From Halobaculum magnesiiphilum (lineage in GTDB: Archaea; Halobacteriota; Halobacteria; Halobacteriales; Haloferacaceae), in NCBI RefSeq assembly GCF_019823105.1, contig NZ_CP081958.1:372001-436000 (forward strand): a stretch of 64,000 nt of DNA, read 5' to 3'. Positions 10,693 through 19,947 of the stretch are shown here, piece by piece. The notes under the pieces are model-generated. The model was not told where the DNA came from, ran no database searches, and saw only the letters and a list, made by a program, of their open reading frames with translations. A program made the position numbers and the translations under genes. Each line of letters begins with the position of its first letter. Positions within the stretch are counted from its first letter, which is position 1.

Positions 10693-11703
10693 ATGAGCGA
10701 GTCAGAAACCACCATCAGTAGTTACACGCGAGACGAAAGGGAGTCAGACGAACGAACCGAGGAGAGCGAATCCGTCCGCGTCTGCCCCGAGTGCGGCGGC
10801 AGCGTCGTCGCCGACGAGGAGCACGGGGAGACCGTCTGTACCGACTGCGGGCTCGTCCTCGAGGAGGACGCCATCGACCGCGGCCCCGAGTGGCGGTCGT
10901 TCGACCGCGAGGGCGAGAGCAAATCGCGCGTCGGCGCCCCGACGACGAAGATGATGCACGACAACGGCCTCTCGACCAACATCGGCTGGCAGAACAAGGA
11001 CGCCTACGGGAACACGCTCTCGGCCGAGCGTCGCCAGCAGATGCAGCGCCTGCGCACCTGGCACGAGCGGTTCCGCACGCGCGACTCCAAGGAGCGCAAC
11101 CTCAAGCAGGCGCTCGGCGAGATCGACCGCATGGCGAGCGCCCTCGGGCTGCCCGAGAACGTCCGCGAGACCGCGTCGGTCATCTACCGCCGCGCGCTCT
11201 CGGAGGACCTCCTCCCGGGCCGCTCCATCGAGGGCGTCGCCTCGGCGAGCCTGTACGCGGCCGCCCGCCAGGCGAACACCCCCCGCTCGCTCGACGAGCT
11301 GACGGCCGTGTCTCGGGTCGACCGGATGGAGCTCACCCGGACGTACCGCTACATCGTCCGCGAGCTGAAGCTGGAGGTCGCGCCCGCGGACCCCGCCCAG
11401 TACCTCGCGCGGTTCGCCTCCGAGCTCGGCCTCTCCGACGAGGGCGAGTGGCGCGCCCGCGGGCTGTTGAAGACGGCCGAGGAGGCCGGCGTCACCAGCG
11501 GGAAGTCCCCGGTCGGGCTCGCCGCCGCGGCCGTCTACGCCGCCTCGCTGCTGACCAACGAGGCGCTCACGCAGAGCCAGGTGAGCGATGTCGCGGGCGT
11601 CAGCGAGGTGACCATCCGGAACCGCTACAAGGAGCTGCTCGATGCGGCCGAGACCGCCGAGGGCACCCCCGGCGCGGGCGACCGTAGCCCCGCCGGCGCC
11701 TGA
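10693..11703 (+). CDS. tfb: Transcription initiation factor TFB
   Basis: 336 residues. An N-terminal zinc ribbon (C31, C34, C49, C52: CPECGG and CTDCG) is followed by the B-reader/linker region (GPEWRSFDREGESKSRVGAPTT) and two cyclin-fold repeats (about 125-215 and 225-315; each contains the EGVASASLYAAARQ / PVGLAAAAVYAASLL signature). The second repeat carries the BRE-recognition helix (SQVSDVAGVSEVTIRNRYKEL). TFB recruits RNA polymerase to TBP-bound promoters. Haloarchaea usually carry several TFBs, and which paralogue this is cannot be told from the sequence alone. Confidence 0.96.
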   Translation: MSESETTISSYTRDERESDERTEESESVRVCPECGGSVVADEEHGETVCTDCGLVLEEDAIDRGPEWRSFDREGESKSRVGAPTTKMMHDNGLSTNIGWQNKDAYGNTLSAERRQQMQRLRTWHERFRTRDSKERNLKQALGEIDRMASALGLPENVRETASVIYRRALSEDLLPGRSIEGVASASLYAAARQANTPRSLDELTAVSRVDRMELTRTYRYIVRELKLEVAPADPAQYLARFASELGLSDEGEWRARGLLKTAEEAGVTSGKSPVGLAAAAVYAASLLTNEALTQSQVSDVAGVSEVTIRNRYKELLDAAETAEGTPGAGDRSPAGA

Positions 11704-11846
11704 TCCCGCCGCTCCCGTCGACGGTCGACACCCCGATCGCTGCGATTCCGTTCTATTGTCCTGTTCGGCTTCACGAACCTGAGCCATGGCCGACGCGTGA
11801 AACCGCCCGCAAGGATTTATTGGGCCGCCGGGCGAGGGGACCGCGT

Positions 11847-12026
11847 ATGGTGGAGGCCTTCGTCCGACTGCTGTGTCCCGAGTGCTCGAAAGACTGGGAA
11901 GAGGCGCCCACCGACCTCCCGAACCACAGGGAGAACTTCTCGTGTCCCTCGTGTCACGCGACGCGGCGGCTCGCGGAGTTCATGCGGACCGAGCGGGACC
12001 TCGACGCCGTAAAACAGTTCGAGTGA
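11847..12026 (+). CDS. Haloarchaeal putative zinc-binding protein (59 aa)
   Basis: MVEAFVRLLCPECSKDWE followed by FSCPSCHATRRLAEFMRTERDL. Two CPxC knuckles about 26 residues apart form a zinc ribbon, followed by a short amphipathic helix. The ATG at 11847 is preferred because aggatttattgg (about 11812-11822) lies 25-34 bases upstream, as for leaderless mRNAs; an in-frame upstream ATG at 11820 would lie on that TATA element. The protein belongs to the set of small haloarchaeal ribbons (DUF7836-like, from memory). It is convergent with aIF2-beta. Function unknown. Confidence 0.8.
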   Translation: MVEAFVRLLCPECSKDWEEAPTDLPNHRENFSCPSCHATRRLAEFMRTERDLDAVKQFE

Positions 12027-12061
12027 GCGTCGCAGACGCCCCGGACGTCGCAGCGGCGTGA

Positions 12062-12466
12062 CTACCGTCCCAGGCTGGAGATCGCGCCACAGGCGTCGCA
12101 CTTGAGCACGTCCGTGCCGCCCTGCTCGACGATGCGCGTGTCCGGGAGTCCACACTCCGAGCAGATGACGTACCCCTCGGTGTACGCCTCCACGGCGTCG
12201 GCGACACGGCCCTGCTTGAAATCGCCCGTGAGGCGTGCACGCCCGGACTCGTCGATGCGCGCGGCCGTCCCGAGTTCGTCCTGAAGGAACTTCAACAGGG
12301 CCGACTCCTCGCGGTTCAGCGTGTCGACCAGCTCCTGGAAGTTCTCGACGACGGTGACGTTCCCCTCCGGCCGGACGACCGGGTCGGGAACCTCGAACCG
12401 CGAGCCGCGCTCGTCGATGTCGGGCGTCTCCTCGATCGCGCGGTCTAACATGTCGTCGTACTCCAT
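12062..12466 (-). CDS. Translation initiation factor 2 subunit beta (aIF2-beta)
   Basis: 134 residues. An N-terminal helix (MEYDDMLDRAIEETP) is followed by the central alpha-beta domain (FEVPDPVVRPEGNVTVVENFQELVDTLNREESALLKFLQDELGTAARIDESGRARLTGDF) and a C-terminal zinc ribbon (CSECGLPDTRI...LKCDACG). It is part of the aIF2 heterotrimer that delivers initiator tRNA. The start at 12466 is set by homology and by the T-rich element cgttttttggg 24-34 bases upstream on the minus strand. The longer frame from 12619 is a GC-rich artefact. Confidence 0.95.
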   Translation of the reverse strand: MEYDDMLDRAIEETPDIDERGSRFEVPDPVVRPEGNVTVVENFQELVDTLNREESALLKFLQDELGTAARIDESGRARLTGDFKQGRVADAVEAYTEGYVICSECGLPDTRIVEQGGTDVLKCDACGAISSLGR

Positions 12467-12720
12467 ACACGCCCGTAGGCGCGCGCCGGCCCAAAAAACG
12501 TTCGTGGCCCGCCGGGCGTCCGCTCGCCGCGAGGACGGCGTCCGCGCGAGACCGAAATCGGCCGGGAATCGGGCCCGTTTCCCGCCGAGACGGCCGAAAC
12601 GAACCGTCCGAATACTCAATTTCTAGACCCGTCCGCTCGACCTACCTAAATCCGTCGAGGACCGTGCTAACGAGCCTCAAGATAAGTCTTTAACCCTTGG
12701 GTCGCAACCCGGATTCGTCC

Positions 12721-12963
12721 ATGAAGAAGCAGGAGCTCATTCACCTGCACGGCCTTCTCAGCGAGGTACGCAGCGAGTACGAGCAGTGGGGCACAGATCT
12801 CGACCTGACCGAGTACCAAGAACTCGGCGTCAAACCGACATCGATCCACCGATCGAAGACGGACCACAAGGCGGCCGTGTTCAAGCTGGCGTCCGGAATC
12901 ACGTCCTCCGCCGAGGAGACGACCGAGGCCGAGGCCGAGACCGTCGCGCCTCGCGCCGACTGA
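12721..12963 (+). CDS. UPF0058 family protein
   Basis: 80 residues. MKKQELIHLHGLLSEVRSEYEQWGTDLDLTEYQELGVKPTSIHRSKTDHKAAVFKLASGI is the typical all-helical UPF0058 domain, followed by a Glu/Thr-rich tail. The ATG at 12721 is preferred to one eight codons upstream because of the TATA-like gtctttaaccc 28-34 bases before it. This small family is nearly confined to archaea, and its function is unknown. It is convergent with the DUF555 gene. Confidence 0.9.
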   Translation: MKKQELIHLHGLLSEVRSEYEQWGTDLDLTEYQELGVKPTSIHRSKTDHKAAVFKLASGITSSAEETTEAEAETVAPRAD

Positions 12964-13087
12964 AGTCGGGCACTTACTCCCCCGCAACGACCACCCGTCC
13001 CCCAGCGACGGCTCCGGGTCTGCGTCCATCCGATACCGCACACGACGACCGCGAGCGACGCCCGAGGCGTGGCGTCGACGGGCCCCC

Positions 13088-13630
13088 TCAGCGTTCGTCC
13101 TCGACCATCTCCTCGAACTCCGGGAGCAAGTCGTCCTCCGCGTCGCCCTCGGCGTCCGGGTCACCATTGTCGGACCCGTCCGACCCGTCGCCGTCGCGTC
13201 CGTCGTCTCGGTCGTCCCCCCGATCGTGGTTACTGCCGCCGTCGCCGCCGTCCCCGCCCTCGTCCCCGTTGCCGTGGTTGCCGTGGTCCTCGCCGTCCTC
13301 CAGCGGCTCGACGCGCAGGACCTTGAGCGGGATGTCGTGGAGTCGTTGGCCGATCTCCTTGCGGGCGATCCGCGCGGCGTGTTCCTCCCGCTCGACGTTG
13401 AACACGGACATCTCCAGCTCCAGCGCCACCAGCGCCTCGTCGGCCGCGACGAACGCCGGCGGCAACTGTTCGCCGTCGGGCGACGTGCGCGTCCCCATCG
13501 AGATCTCGACGTAGTTGAGGTCGGGGTTGAGCATCTCCCCCGTCTTCGAGATCGCGATGCGGACCGCCTCGTCGGTCGTCTCGACGTCGTACACCGGCAC
13601 CGCGGCCTCGACGACGACCCTACAGTCCAT
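13088..13630 (-). CDS. DUF555 (UPF0212) family protein with acidic repeat tail
   Basis: 180 residues. Residues 1-110 (MDCRVVVEAAVPVYDVETTDEAVRIAISKTGEMLNPDLNYVEISMG...) match the archaeal DUF555 family. The last about 70 residues are a low-complexity Asp/Gly/His tail (DGEDHGNHGNGDEGG...) ending in LLPEFEEMVEDER. The tail is coded by short imperfect tandem triplet repeats and is probably disordered, perhaps metal-binding through its histidines. The start at 13630 is chosen over one nine codons upstream because the family starts near this Met. It is divergent from thi4 and shares its promoter region. Function unknown. Confidence 0.82.
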   Translation of the reverse strand: MDCRVVVEAAVPVYDVETTDEAVRIAISKTGEMLNPDLNYVEISMGTRTSPDGEQLPPAFVAADEALVALELEMSVFNVEREEHAARIARKEIGQRLHDIPLKVLRVEPLEDGEDHGNHGNGDEGGDGGDGGSNHDRGDDRDDGRDGDGSDGSDNGDPDAEGDAEDDLLPEFEEMVEDER

Positions 13631-13697
13631 GTCAGATAGTACCACTGGCTCGGGCATGAATGTTCGGCCGGCCCGGAGTGAGAAACGACTAATAGCC

Positions 13698-13709
13698 AGT
13701 AATATTACT
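13698..13709. promoter_or_regulatory. Perfect 12-bp palindrome in the thi4 promoter (candidate operator)
   Basis: agtaatattact is its own reverse complement. It lies 11-22 bases before the thi4 ATG and just downstream of the TATA-like actaatag (13688-13695), so a bound protein would cover the transcription start. Archaeal thiamine genes are known to be controlled by ThiR (HTH fused to a ThiN domain). That this is a ThiR site is inference. Confidence 0.4.
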
Positions 13710-13719
13710 AGGTAGTCGC

Positions 13720-14649
13720 ATGCAGTTCGACGGCTTCACCGACGCGAGCGAGGCACAGGTCACCCGAGCCATCGGCGACTCATGGCACGGGGAGTTCATG
13801 GACGGCACGGAGACGGAGGTCATCGTGATCGGCGGCGGTCCCTCGGGGCTCACCGCCGCGAAGGAGCTGGCCGAGCGCGGGGTCGACGTGACCGTCGTCG
13901 AGAAGAACAACTACCTCGGGGGCGGCTTCTGGCTCGGCGGCTTCCTGATGAACAAGCTCACCGTGCGCGAGCCGGCCGACCGGATCCTCGACGAGCTCGG
14001 CGTCCCGTACGAGGAGAGCGACGAGGCGTCCGGCCTCCACGTCGCGGACGCACCGCACTGCTCGTCGGCGCTGATCGAGGCCGCCTGCGCGGCCGGCGCG
14101 CGGATCCAGAACATGACCGAGTTCACCGACGTGGTAGTTCGGGAGGACCACCGCGTCGCCGGCGCCGTGGTGAACTGGACGCCGGTCCACTCGCTTCCGC
14201 GCGAGTTGACCTGCGTTGACCCGATCGCCGTCGAGTCCGACCTCGTCATCGACGCGACGGGCCACGAGGCGGTCGTCGTTTCGAAGCTCCACGAGCGCGG
14301 CGTCATCGACGCCCCGGGGATCGGGCACGCAGGCGAGCACAATACCGGGATGGATGGGACCGCCGACGGCGAGTACGGCGCCCCCGGACACGACTCGCCG
14401 GGTCACGACTCGATGTGGGTCGCCGACAGCGAGGACAAGGTCGTCGAGGAGACCGGCGTCGTCCACGACGGCCTGATCGCCGCCGGCCTCGCGACCGCGA
14501 CGACCCACGGGCTCACCCGGATGGGGCCGACCTTCGGCGCGATGCTCGTCTCGGGCAAGCGCGCGGCCGAGGTCGCGCTCGAGGAACTCGGCGTGGACGC
14601 CAGCCCCGTCGAGCTTGGCGGGTCGACGCCGGCCCCCGCGGACGACTGA
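13720..14649 (+). CDS. thi4: Thi4 thiazole synthase (sulfide donor Cys type)
   Basis: 309 residues. An N-terminal FAD/NAD-type Rossmann motif ([22 protein letters not shown]) is followed by the Thi4 signature regions [16 protein letters not shown] and [21 protein letters not shown]. The enzyme makes the thiazole precursor of thiamine from NAD and glycine. Cys165 (RELTCVDP) is at the position of the sulfur-donor Cys of yeast Thi4 and of the essential Cys165 reported for Haloferax volcanii Thi4, in contrast to the His found in methanogen homologues. A single-turnover (suicide) mechanism is therefore possible. It forms an operon with the downstream ThiD-ThiN gene, three bases apart. Confidence 0.93.
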   Translation: MQFDGFTDASEAQVTRAIGDSWHGEFMDGTETEVIVIGGGPSGLTAAKELAERGVDVTVVEKNNYLGGGFWLGGFLMNKLTVREPADRILDELGVPYEESDEASGLHVADAPHCSSALIEAACAAGARIQNMTEFTDVVVREDHRVAGAVVNWTPVHSLPRELTCVDPIAVESDLVIDATGHEAVVVSKLHERGVIDAPGIGHAGEHNTGMDGTADGEYGAPGHDSPGHDSMWVADSEDKVVEETGVVHDGLIAAGLATATTHGLTRMGPTFGAMLVSGKRAAEVALEELGVDASPVELGGSTPAPADD

Positions 14650-14652
14650 GCC

Positions 14653-16098
14653 GTGGCCGACCACACGGCCCCGAACCGCGCCCGCGACCCGGCTCGCGAC
14701 TCAGCCAGCGCCGTCGACTGGGCCAGCGATCCGGCCAGCGCCGGCGACCCGGCGGCGACCCCGCCGGTCGCGCTGACGGTCGCCGGCACCGACAGCGGCG
14801 GCGGCGCCGGCGTCGCCGCCGACCTCAAGGCGATGGCCGCACGCGGCGCGTTCGGCACGGCCGCCGTCACCGCCGTCACGGCGCAGAACACCGCCGGCGT
14901 CGACTCGGCGCACCCGGTGCCGCCCGGGGAGGTGGCCGCCCAGATCCGCGCGGTCGCCGCCGACCTCCCGGTCGCGGCAGCCAAGACGGGGATGCTCGGC
15001 GACGCCGAGCGCGTCGAGGCGGTCGCCGAGGCGCTCCCCGAATCGCTTCCACTGGTCGTGGATCCCGTGGTCGTCGCCGCCTCGGGTGCCCGTCTACTGG
15101 ACGAGGCGGGCGTCGAGGCCCTCCGCGAGCGCCTGCTCGACCGCGCGACCGTCGTCACACCGAACGCCCCCGAGGCGGAGCTGCTGACTGGCCGGGAGGT
15201 GGCGACGCCCGCGGACGCGCTGGCGGCCGCCCGCGACCTCCGGTCGGCCGGCGCCGAGGCGGCGCTCGTGACGGGCGGCCACCTCGATCCGGGGCCGGGT
15301 GACGGCGTCGTCGACGCGTTCGCGGGTCCCGAGGGAATGGCGCGCTTCGAGCGCGACCGCGTGGACACGGACGCGACCCACGGCACCGGCTGCACGCTCT
15401 CGGCGGCGATCGCGGCCGAACTCGCCGGCGGGGGGTCGCCGCGGGAGGCGGTCGCCGGCGCGGAGTCGTACCTCGACCGAACCCTCCCGCGGGGGCTCCC
15501 CTACGGCGACGGTCCCGGGCCGGTGAACCACCTCGGCGCGACGCGGACCGACGCCGCGACGCCGGCCGCCGCCGCACGCCTCCGGGCTGCGGTCGGCCGG
15601 CTCGAACGCGCCGGGTCGGCTGTCGCCGACGCGGTCCCCGAGGTGGGGACGAACGTCGCGGCGGCGCCCGCGGGGGCGCGCGAGCCCGGCGAGGTCGTCG
15701 CCGTCGAGGGTCGCCTGCGCTCGACCGGCGAGGGCGTCCGCGCGGCCGGCAGCGTCGCCCGCGGCGCCTCAGATCACCTCGCGCGCCTGTTGTGTGGCGT
15801 CCGCGAGGTCGACGCCGGGACGCGCGCGGTGGCGAACGTCCGGCCGACCGAGGCGGCAGTCGACCGGCTCTCGGACCTGGGCGACGTGGTCCGCGTCGAC
15901 CGGCGAGAGGAGCCGGCGGAGGCCGACGGGACGATGGACTGGACGGCCGCGACGGCGATGGCCGACAGGGCGCGCGCGCCGGTCGCGATCGTCGACGACG
16001 GCGCCCACGGCAAGGAACCGATGGCGCGGGTGTTCGGCGACTCGGCCGCGACGGTGGTCGACCGGATGCTCGTTGCCGCCGGCGTCGACGGCGACTGA
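14653..16098 (+). CDS. thiD: Hydroxymethylpyrimidine/phosphomethylpyrimidine kinase fused to ThiN thiamine-phosphate synthase
   Basis: 481 residues, GTG start three bases after thi4. Residues about 38-285 form ThiD: ALTVAGTDSGGGAGVAADLKAM at the N-terminus, the catalytic DTDATHGTGCTLSAAIA motif, and VVDPVVVAASGARLL. Residues about 300-478 are a ThiN domain, which in archaea replaces ThiE and couples HMP-PP to the thiazole phosphate. The leader of about 37 residues before ThiD is low-complexity and holds an ASxxDxAS-type repeat. With Thi4 this pair covers HMP phosphorylation, thiazole formation and coupling; thiC is not in the window. Confidence 0.93.
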   Translation: MADHTAPNRARDPARDSASAVDWASDPASAGDPAATPPVALTVAGTDSGGGAGVAADLKAMAARGAFGTAAVTAVTAQNTAGVDSAHPVPPGEVAAQIRAVAADLPVAAAKTGMLGDAERVEAVAEALPESLPLVVDPVVVAASGARLLDEAGVEALRERLLDRATVVTPNAPEAELLTGREVATPADALAAARDLRSAGAEAALVTGGHLDPGPGDGVVDAFAGPEGMARFERDRVDTDATHGTGCTLSAAIAAELAGGGSPREAVAGAESYLDRTLPRGLPYGDGPGPVNHLGATRTDAATPAAAARLRAAVGRLERAGSAVADAVPEVGTNVAAAPAGAREPGEVVAVEGRLRSTGEGVRAAGSVARGASDHLARLLCGVREVDAGTRAVANVRPTEAAVDRLSDLGDVVRVDRREEPAEADGTMDWTAATAMADRARAPVAIVDDGAHGKEPMARVFGDSAATVVDRMLVAAGVDGD

Positions 16099-16123
16099 GT
16101 TCGAATCGTCGGCCGCCGGCGAC

Positions 16124-17053
16124 TCACTCCCCACCCGCGCGGAGGTAGTAGAAGACGTACGTTTGCGCGTAGCCCGCGTACTCGCCGCCGAAGCGCTCGC
16201 GGATCGCGCGGCTCGTCTCCGCGTAGCCGCCGGCGTCGCACTCCGGGTAGTAGTCCGCGATCGCGGTCCGGATCCAGGTGTCCAGGGGGACGGCTTCGAG
16301 GAAGTCGAGCGAGAACAGCAGGACGCAGTCGGCGACCTTGTCGCCGACGCCGACGAATTGCGTCAGGTACTCGCGGGCCTCCTCGTAGGCCATGTCGCGG
16401 GCGGCGGCCGGGTCGACCGCGCCGTGCTCATTGCTCGCGTCGCCCGCGACCATCTCCGCGGTGCGCTGGACGTACGGCGCGCGATAGCCCAGCGAGAGGT
16501 CGCGCAGTTCGTCCTCGGTGCGCGCGGCGAGTTGCTCGGCGTTCGGGAACGCGTGGAGCGTCCGGCCGTCGAACTCGACCGGGTCGCCGAACCGTTCGGC
16601 CATGCGCATCTGCATCCCGTGGATCCGGCTGACGCGCATCTGTGCGGAGCAGATGAACGAGATCAGACACGGGAAGACCGGGTCGCGGACGAGCCGCATC
16701 CCGCGGTACTGCTCGTACGCCCGGTTCAACAGGGGTAGGTCCGGCGTCGACTCCACGATCGCGTCGAGGTCGTCGTCCAAGCGAAGGAGGTGCCTGAGGA
16801 TCGGCACCGCGTCGGTCGTCGACTCCCACTCCAGTCGCCCGTCGGCCTGGCGAACGCGGACGACCGCGCGCTCGTCGCTGACGCCCGCGATCGGAGGGAC
16901 GACCGTCTCGTACCAGTGGTCGCCGCCGTGGGCGGACATCGTCTCGTACATGTTCCCGTCCGCGCGGTCCCACAGGTACGTCTGGCCGCTCTCGACGGTC
17001 GCCTGCAGGTCGAACGGGCCGACCGAGTCGAGGGGGATGGCCCCGGTCTCCAT
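16124..17053 (-). CDS. 8-oxoguanine/3-methyladenine DNA glycosylase of the Ogg/HhH-GPD family
   Basis: 309 residues. An N-terminal Ogg-like beta domain (PFDLQATVESGQTYLW) is followed by the helix-hairpin-helix GPD core. FVGVGDKVADCVLLF carries the catalytic Lys239 and PLDTW carries Asp258, the Lys-Asp pair of bifunctional glycosylase/AP lyases such as Ogg1. There is no FeS-cluster Cys quartet. It should remove oxidised or alkylated purines and nick the abasic site by beta-elimination. It is convergent with the thiamine operon, and the ATG at 17053 is well placed. Confidence 0.9.
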   Translation of the reverse strand: METGAIPLDSVGPFDLQATVESGQTYLWDRADGNMYETMSAHGGDHWYETVVPPIAGVSDERAVVRVRQADGRLEWESTTDAVPILRHLLRLDDDLDAIVESTPDLPLLNRAYEQYRGMRLVRDPVFPCLISFICSAQMRVSRIHGMQMRMAERFGDPVEFDGRTLHAFPNAEQLAARTEDELRDLSLGYRAPYVQRTAEMVAGDASNEHGAVDPAAARDMAYEEAREYLTQFVGVGDKVADCVLLFSLDFLEAVPLDTWIRTAIADYYPECDAGGYAETSRAIRERFGGEYAGYAQTYVFYYLRAGGE

Positions 17054-17170
17054 TGGGGAACATCAGCACCGCCAGCCGGTTCCGGGTTACGATCCCGGCG
17101 GACCACGGACGGGTCTCCGGGTTGGCGGGTCGGCGGATCGAGCGTTCGGGGTCACTCCCACTCTCCGGAG

Positions 17171-18751
17171 TCACTCTCCCTCCTCGGCGGCGGCATCGAG
17201 CGGGGGGAGGTCCGCCCCGGTCGAGGCCCGGTAGTCGCCGAGCACGACGTACAGGCCGGCGCCGACGAGTTCCACCGCCAGCAGCGCGAGGACGTGCCCG
17301 CCCAGCGGGTCGGCCACGAGCTCGAACTCGAACACCGCGAGCGCGACGCGGTGGAGCGTCAACGACAGCGTCGTCGCCGGATCGCTCGCGAGCGCAACCC
17401 CCAGCAGCGAGGCCGCGACGGCGACGCCCCCGAGGATCGTTCCCCGGCCGAGCGTCCCCGACGGCCGGACCGCACACGCGGCCCACAGGTCGGGGCGTCG
17501 AGAAGGCATCGCCGCGACCGCCACGGCGACCGCGAGATACGACAGCGCCAGTCCGGGGACGGCGACGTACAGTGCCGCCGCGACGAGATCCCCGACGGCC
17601 AGCGCCGCCGCGACGGCGTAGACGACCGCGAACACGAGGCCGGGCCGGTCGTCGGTTCGTCGTCGAAGCGGCGGGAACAGCTCTGCCACCCCCGCGAGGG
17701 TGCGCGCCGCGGGGACGGCGAGCGCCACCAGCGCGGCGACCCCGGCGACCAGCGAGACCGCGACCGTGGTCCCGATCGGGTCGATCGGGAGGTACGCCGC
17801 GATCGCGTCGGCCGCGGGCACGTCCGCGAGGTTGAGCCTGGCCCAGTTGACGACGCCGAGCGCCACCAGCGCCGCGAGCGAGACCAGGACCGCGAGCACG
17901 GCGGCGGCAACGACCGGGGCGTACGCTTCGTACCCAGTGTGGGACGCCGTATTCCCCGCGTCGCTCGTGGGGCTATCCGTCCCGGAAGCATCGCGCTCCG
18001 AACGCCCGGGCGCGCCCACTCCGTATGCCGCCGCCTCGACGCCGAGGAAGGCGAACAGCGCCGCGCCGACGCCGCCGACGAGGCTGGCGACCGGGGCGCT
18101 CCGGAGCCCCTCGGTCGGGTACAGCGGGTCGAAGTTCCCGGGGACGAACTCCCCGATCCCTGGGACGAACGCCGCGATCAGCAGGGCCGCGAGCCCGGCG
18201 ACAACCGACCAGGCGAGCAGCGCCGCCGCCCCCGCGGCGCGGCGTCTCCCCAGCAGGTGCACGCCGAGCGCGAGGGCGCAGGCGGCGACGGCGACCGCGT
18301 CGCCGACGGGCGGCGCGACCGACTCGACCCCGAGGACGGCCGCGAGCCCGGTGGGCGCGTCGAGCGTGCCGGCGACGTACGCGCCGGTGCTGCGCGGCAG
18401 CGGGGCGAGCCGGCCGAGCCACTCGGCCAGCAGCGCGACGAGCGCGACGTAGCCGACGAGCGCGGGCCAGGCCGCCAACGCGCCGACGAACCGTGACCCC
18501 CACACTCGCGAGACCGACCCGTACACCGGCCCGCGGTCGGCGAACGGGCCCGACGCGACGACCGCGAAGGCGACCGCCAGACAGACGACCCCGCAGCCGG
18601 CGATGAGATACGCCGCCGGCGCGGGCGGACCGGTTCCCTGAGCGACCCCGTCGGGGACGTACAACAGCCCGCCGCCGAGCATGGCGGCGATTCCGAGGCC
18701 TGCCGGCCGGGCCGTCGCGCGGACGACGCCGAGGAGTCGCCCCGTATCCAT
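17171..18751 (-). CDS. APC-superfamily amino acid permease-like membrane protein
   Basis: 526 residues with 12-14 hydrophobic segments. It opens with RATARPAGLGIAAMLGGGLLYVPDGVA, the first broken helix of the APC fold, and includes FAFLGVEAAAYGVGAPGR (helix 6-like). A soluble, Ser/Thr/Asp-rich loop separates the two halves at about 250-275. It probably moves an amino acid or amine in symport, and the substrate is not deducible. The start at 18751 is preferred to an upstream ATG at 18937, which would add 62 low-complexity residues reaching into the neighbouring mscS frame. Confidence 0.78.
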   Translation of the reverse strand: MDTGRLLGVVRATARPAGLGIAAMLGGGLLYVPDGVAQGTGPPAPAAYLIAGCGVVCLAVAFAVVASGPFADRGPVYGSVSRVWGSRFVGALAAWPALVGYVALVALLAEWLGRLAPLPRSTGAYVAGTLDAPTGLAAVLGVESVAPPVGDAVAVAACALALGVHLLGRRRAAGAAALLAWSVVAGLAALLIAAFVPGIGEFVPGNFDPLYPTEGLRSAPVASLVGGVGAALFAFLGVEAAAYGVGAPGRSERDASGTDSPTSDAGNTASHTGYEAYAPVVAAAVLAVLVSLAALVALGVVNWARLNLADVPAADAIAAYLPIDPIGTTVAVSLVAGVAALVALAVPAARTLAGVAELFPPLRRRTDDRPGLVFAVVYAVAAALAVGDLVAAALYVAVPGLALSYLAVAVAVAAMPSRRPDLWAACAVRPSGTLGRGTILGGVAVAASLLGVALASDPATTLSLTLHRVALAVFEFELVADPLGGHVLALLAVELVGAGLYVVLGDYRASTGADLPPLDAAAEEGE

Positions 18752-18824
18752 ATCCGGAGTGTGGGACGGAGTAGCAAAAGTCCGCGGGCGGGTGGGCGGC
18801 GCCGTCGGGCACGCGTGAGTGTCG

Positions 18825-19787
18825 TCAGCGGTTCCGGCTGACCGGGAACGCCACGCGGTCGGGCGCCTCGTTGAACTCGGCGAGCACGCGCTCGTAGAGG
18901 GCGTTGCGGACGCGGGTCGCGCGGCGGTGGTGGACAAGGTAGCGCAGGCGGAGCTCGACCCACGACTCCCGCTGGACGACGTTCACCGAGGGCCCGTCCG
19001 CGACATCCAGGTCGACGGCGGTCTCGTCGAGTCGATCCCGATAGCGGTCGACGGCGTCGCCCATCTCCTCGCCGAGGTAGTCGGCGGCCACACCGGCCAT
19101 TCGCTCGCGGGCGAACTCGAGGTCCGTCTCGTAGGCCACCTGCACCGAGAGCTCGTTGTAGACGTACGGGGAGCCGGCCCCGGCGAAGTTCACCGCCTCC
19201 GAGGAGAGCACCAGGCTGTTCGGGACGGTGACCACCCGGCCGGAGGGCTGGTTCGTCGAGACGAGCGGGCCGTTCACCTCCCACAGCGTCGTCACGAGGA
19301 AGTCCACCTCGACCACGTCGCCGCTGACATCGCCCAGCTGGACGCGGTCGCCGACGGCGTAGGGACGCTTCACCACGAGGTAGAACCAGCCGACCAGCGA
19401 CAGCAGCGGCTGCTGGAGCGCGAAGGTGATGGCGACGCCGACGACGCCGAGGGAGACGAGCAGGCCGACCCACTGGTCGGTGAGCACGCCGAGCACGCCA
19501 GCGAGCGCGAGTCCGCCGAACACCAGCCGGAGGACGTTGCGCACGTCGTGGGCGCGACGCTTGGTCGTTCGTCCGACGGCGAATTCGGAGACCACGAGGT
19601 ACGCCCCGTTGGCCGCCAGCGCGACGGAGCAGGCCAACAGCGCCGTCGCCGCCGCCGCGTCCGGGGGCGTGTCGCCGAGCGCGGGCACGGCCAGGTCCGC
19701 AAGCGGCGTCGCGGCACGGACGACGCCGGCGGCGACCGCCGCGACGAGGGCGGCCGCCACCGACGCGTAGCCGATCGGTCGTCGCAC
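18825..19787 (-). CDS. MscS family small-conductance channel (second paralogue)
   Basis: 320 residues from GTG at 19787. There are three membrane segments, then the MscS core: GVVGVAITFALQQPLLSLVGWFYLVVKRPYAVGDRVQLGDVSGDVVEVDFLVTTLWEVNG, followed by VVTVPNSLVLSSEAVNF and a C-terminal vestibule domain. The linker TNQPSGRVVTVPN and the loss of most Gly residues in TM3 set it apart from the MscS at 740-1942. A T-rich element (ggtttttgct, about 19811-19820 on the minus strand) lies about 27 bases before the GTG, which is why I prefer this start to ATGs at 19826 and 19847. The exact start is uncertain. Confidence 0.82.
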   Translation of the reverse strand: MRRPIGYASVAAALVAAVAAGVVRAATPLADLAVPALGDTPPDAAAATALLACSVALAANGAYLVVSEFAVGRTTKRRAHDVRNVLRLVFGGLALAGVLGVLTDQWVGLLVSLGVVGVAITFALQQPLLSLVGWFYLVVKRPYAVGDRVQLGDVSGDVVEVDFLVTTLWEVNGPLVSTNQPSGRVVTVPNSLVLSSEAVNFAGAGSPYVYNELSVQVAYETDLEFARERMAGVAADYLGEEMGDAVDRYRDRLDETAVDLDVADGPSVNVVQRESWVELRLRYLVHHRRATRVRNALYERVLAEFNEAPDRVAFPVSRNR

Positions 19788-19947
19788 GGGCGGACCTGTC
19801 CCGGCGGGAGCAAAAACCGTTGGCATCGACGCGGGTCGCGAGGCCACCGTTCATAAGTTATACCGTGGTTTTCTGTCGCCACGGGGACATTGACTGGACA
19901 GCTATGGGAAACACCTATAGTACACCCATCCATAGTATGAATTGTCT

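Noticed and set aside
13631..13719. TPP riboswitch upstream of thi4
   Set aside because: No THI-box core (CUGAGA/ACYYGA) is present, and only about 90 bases exist between the divergent genes.
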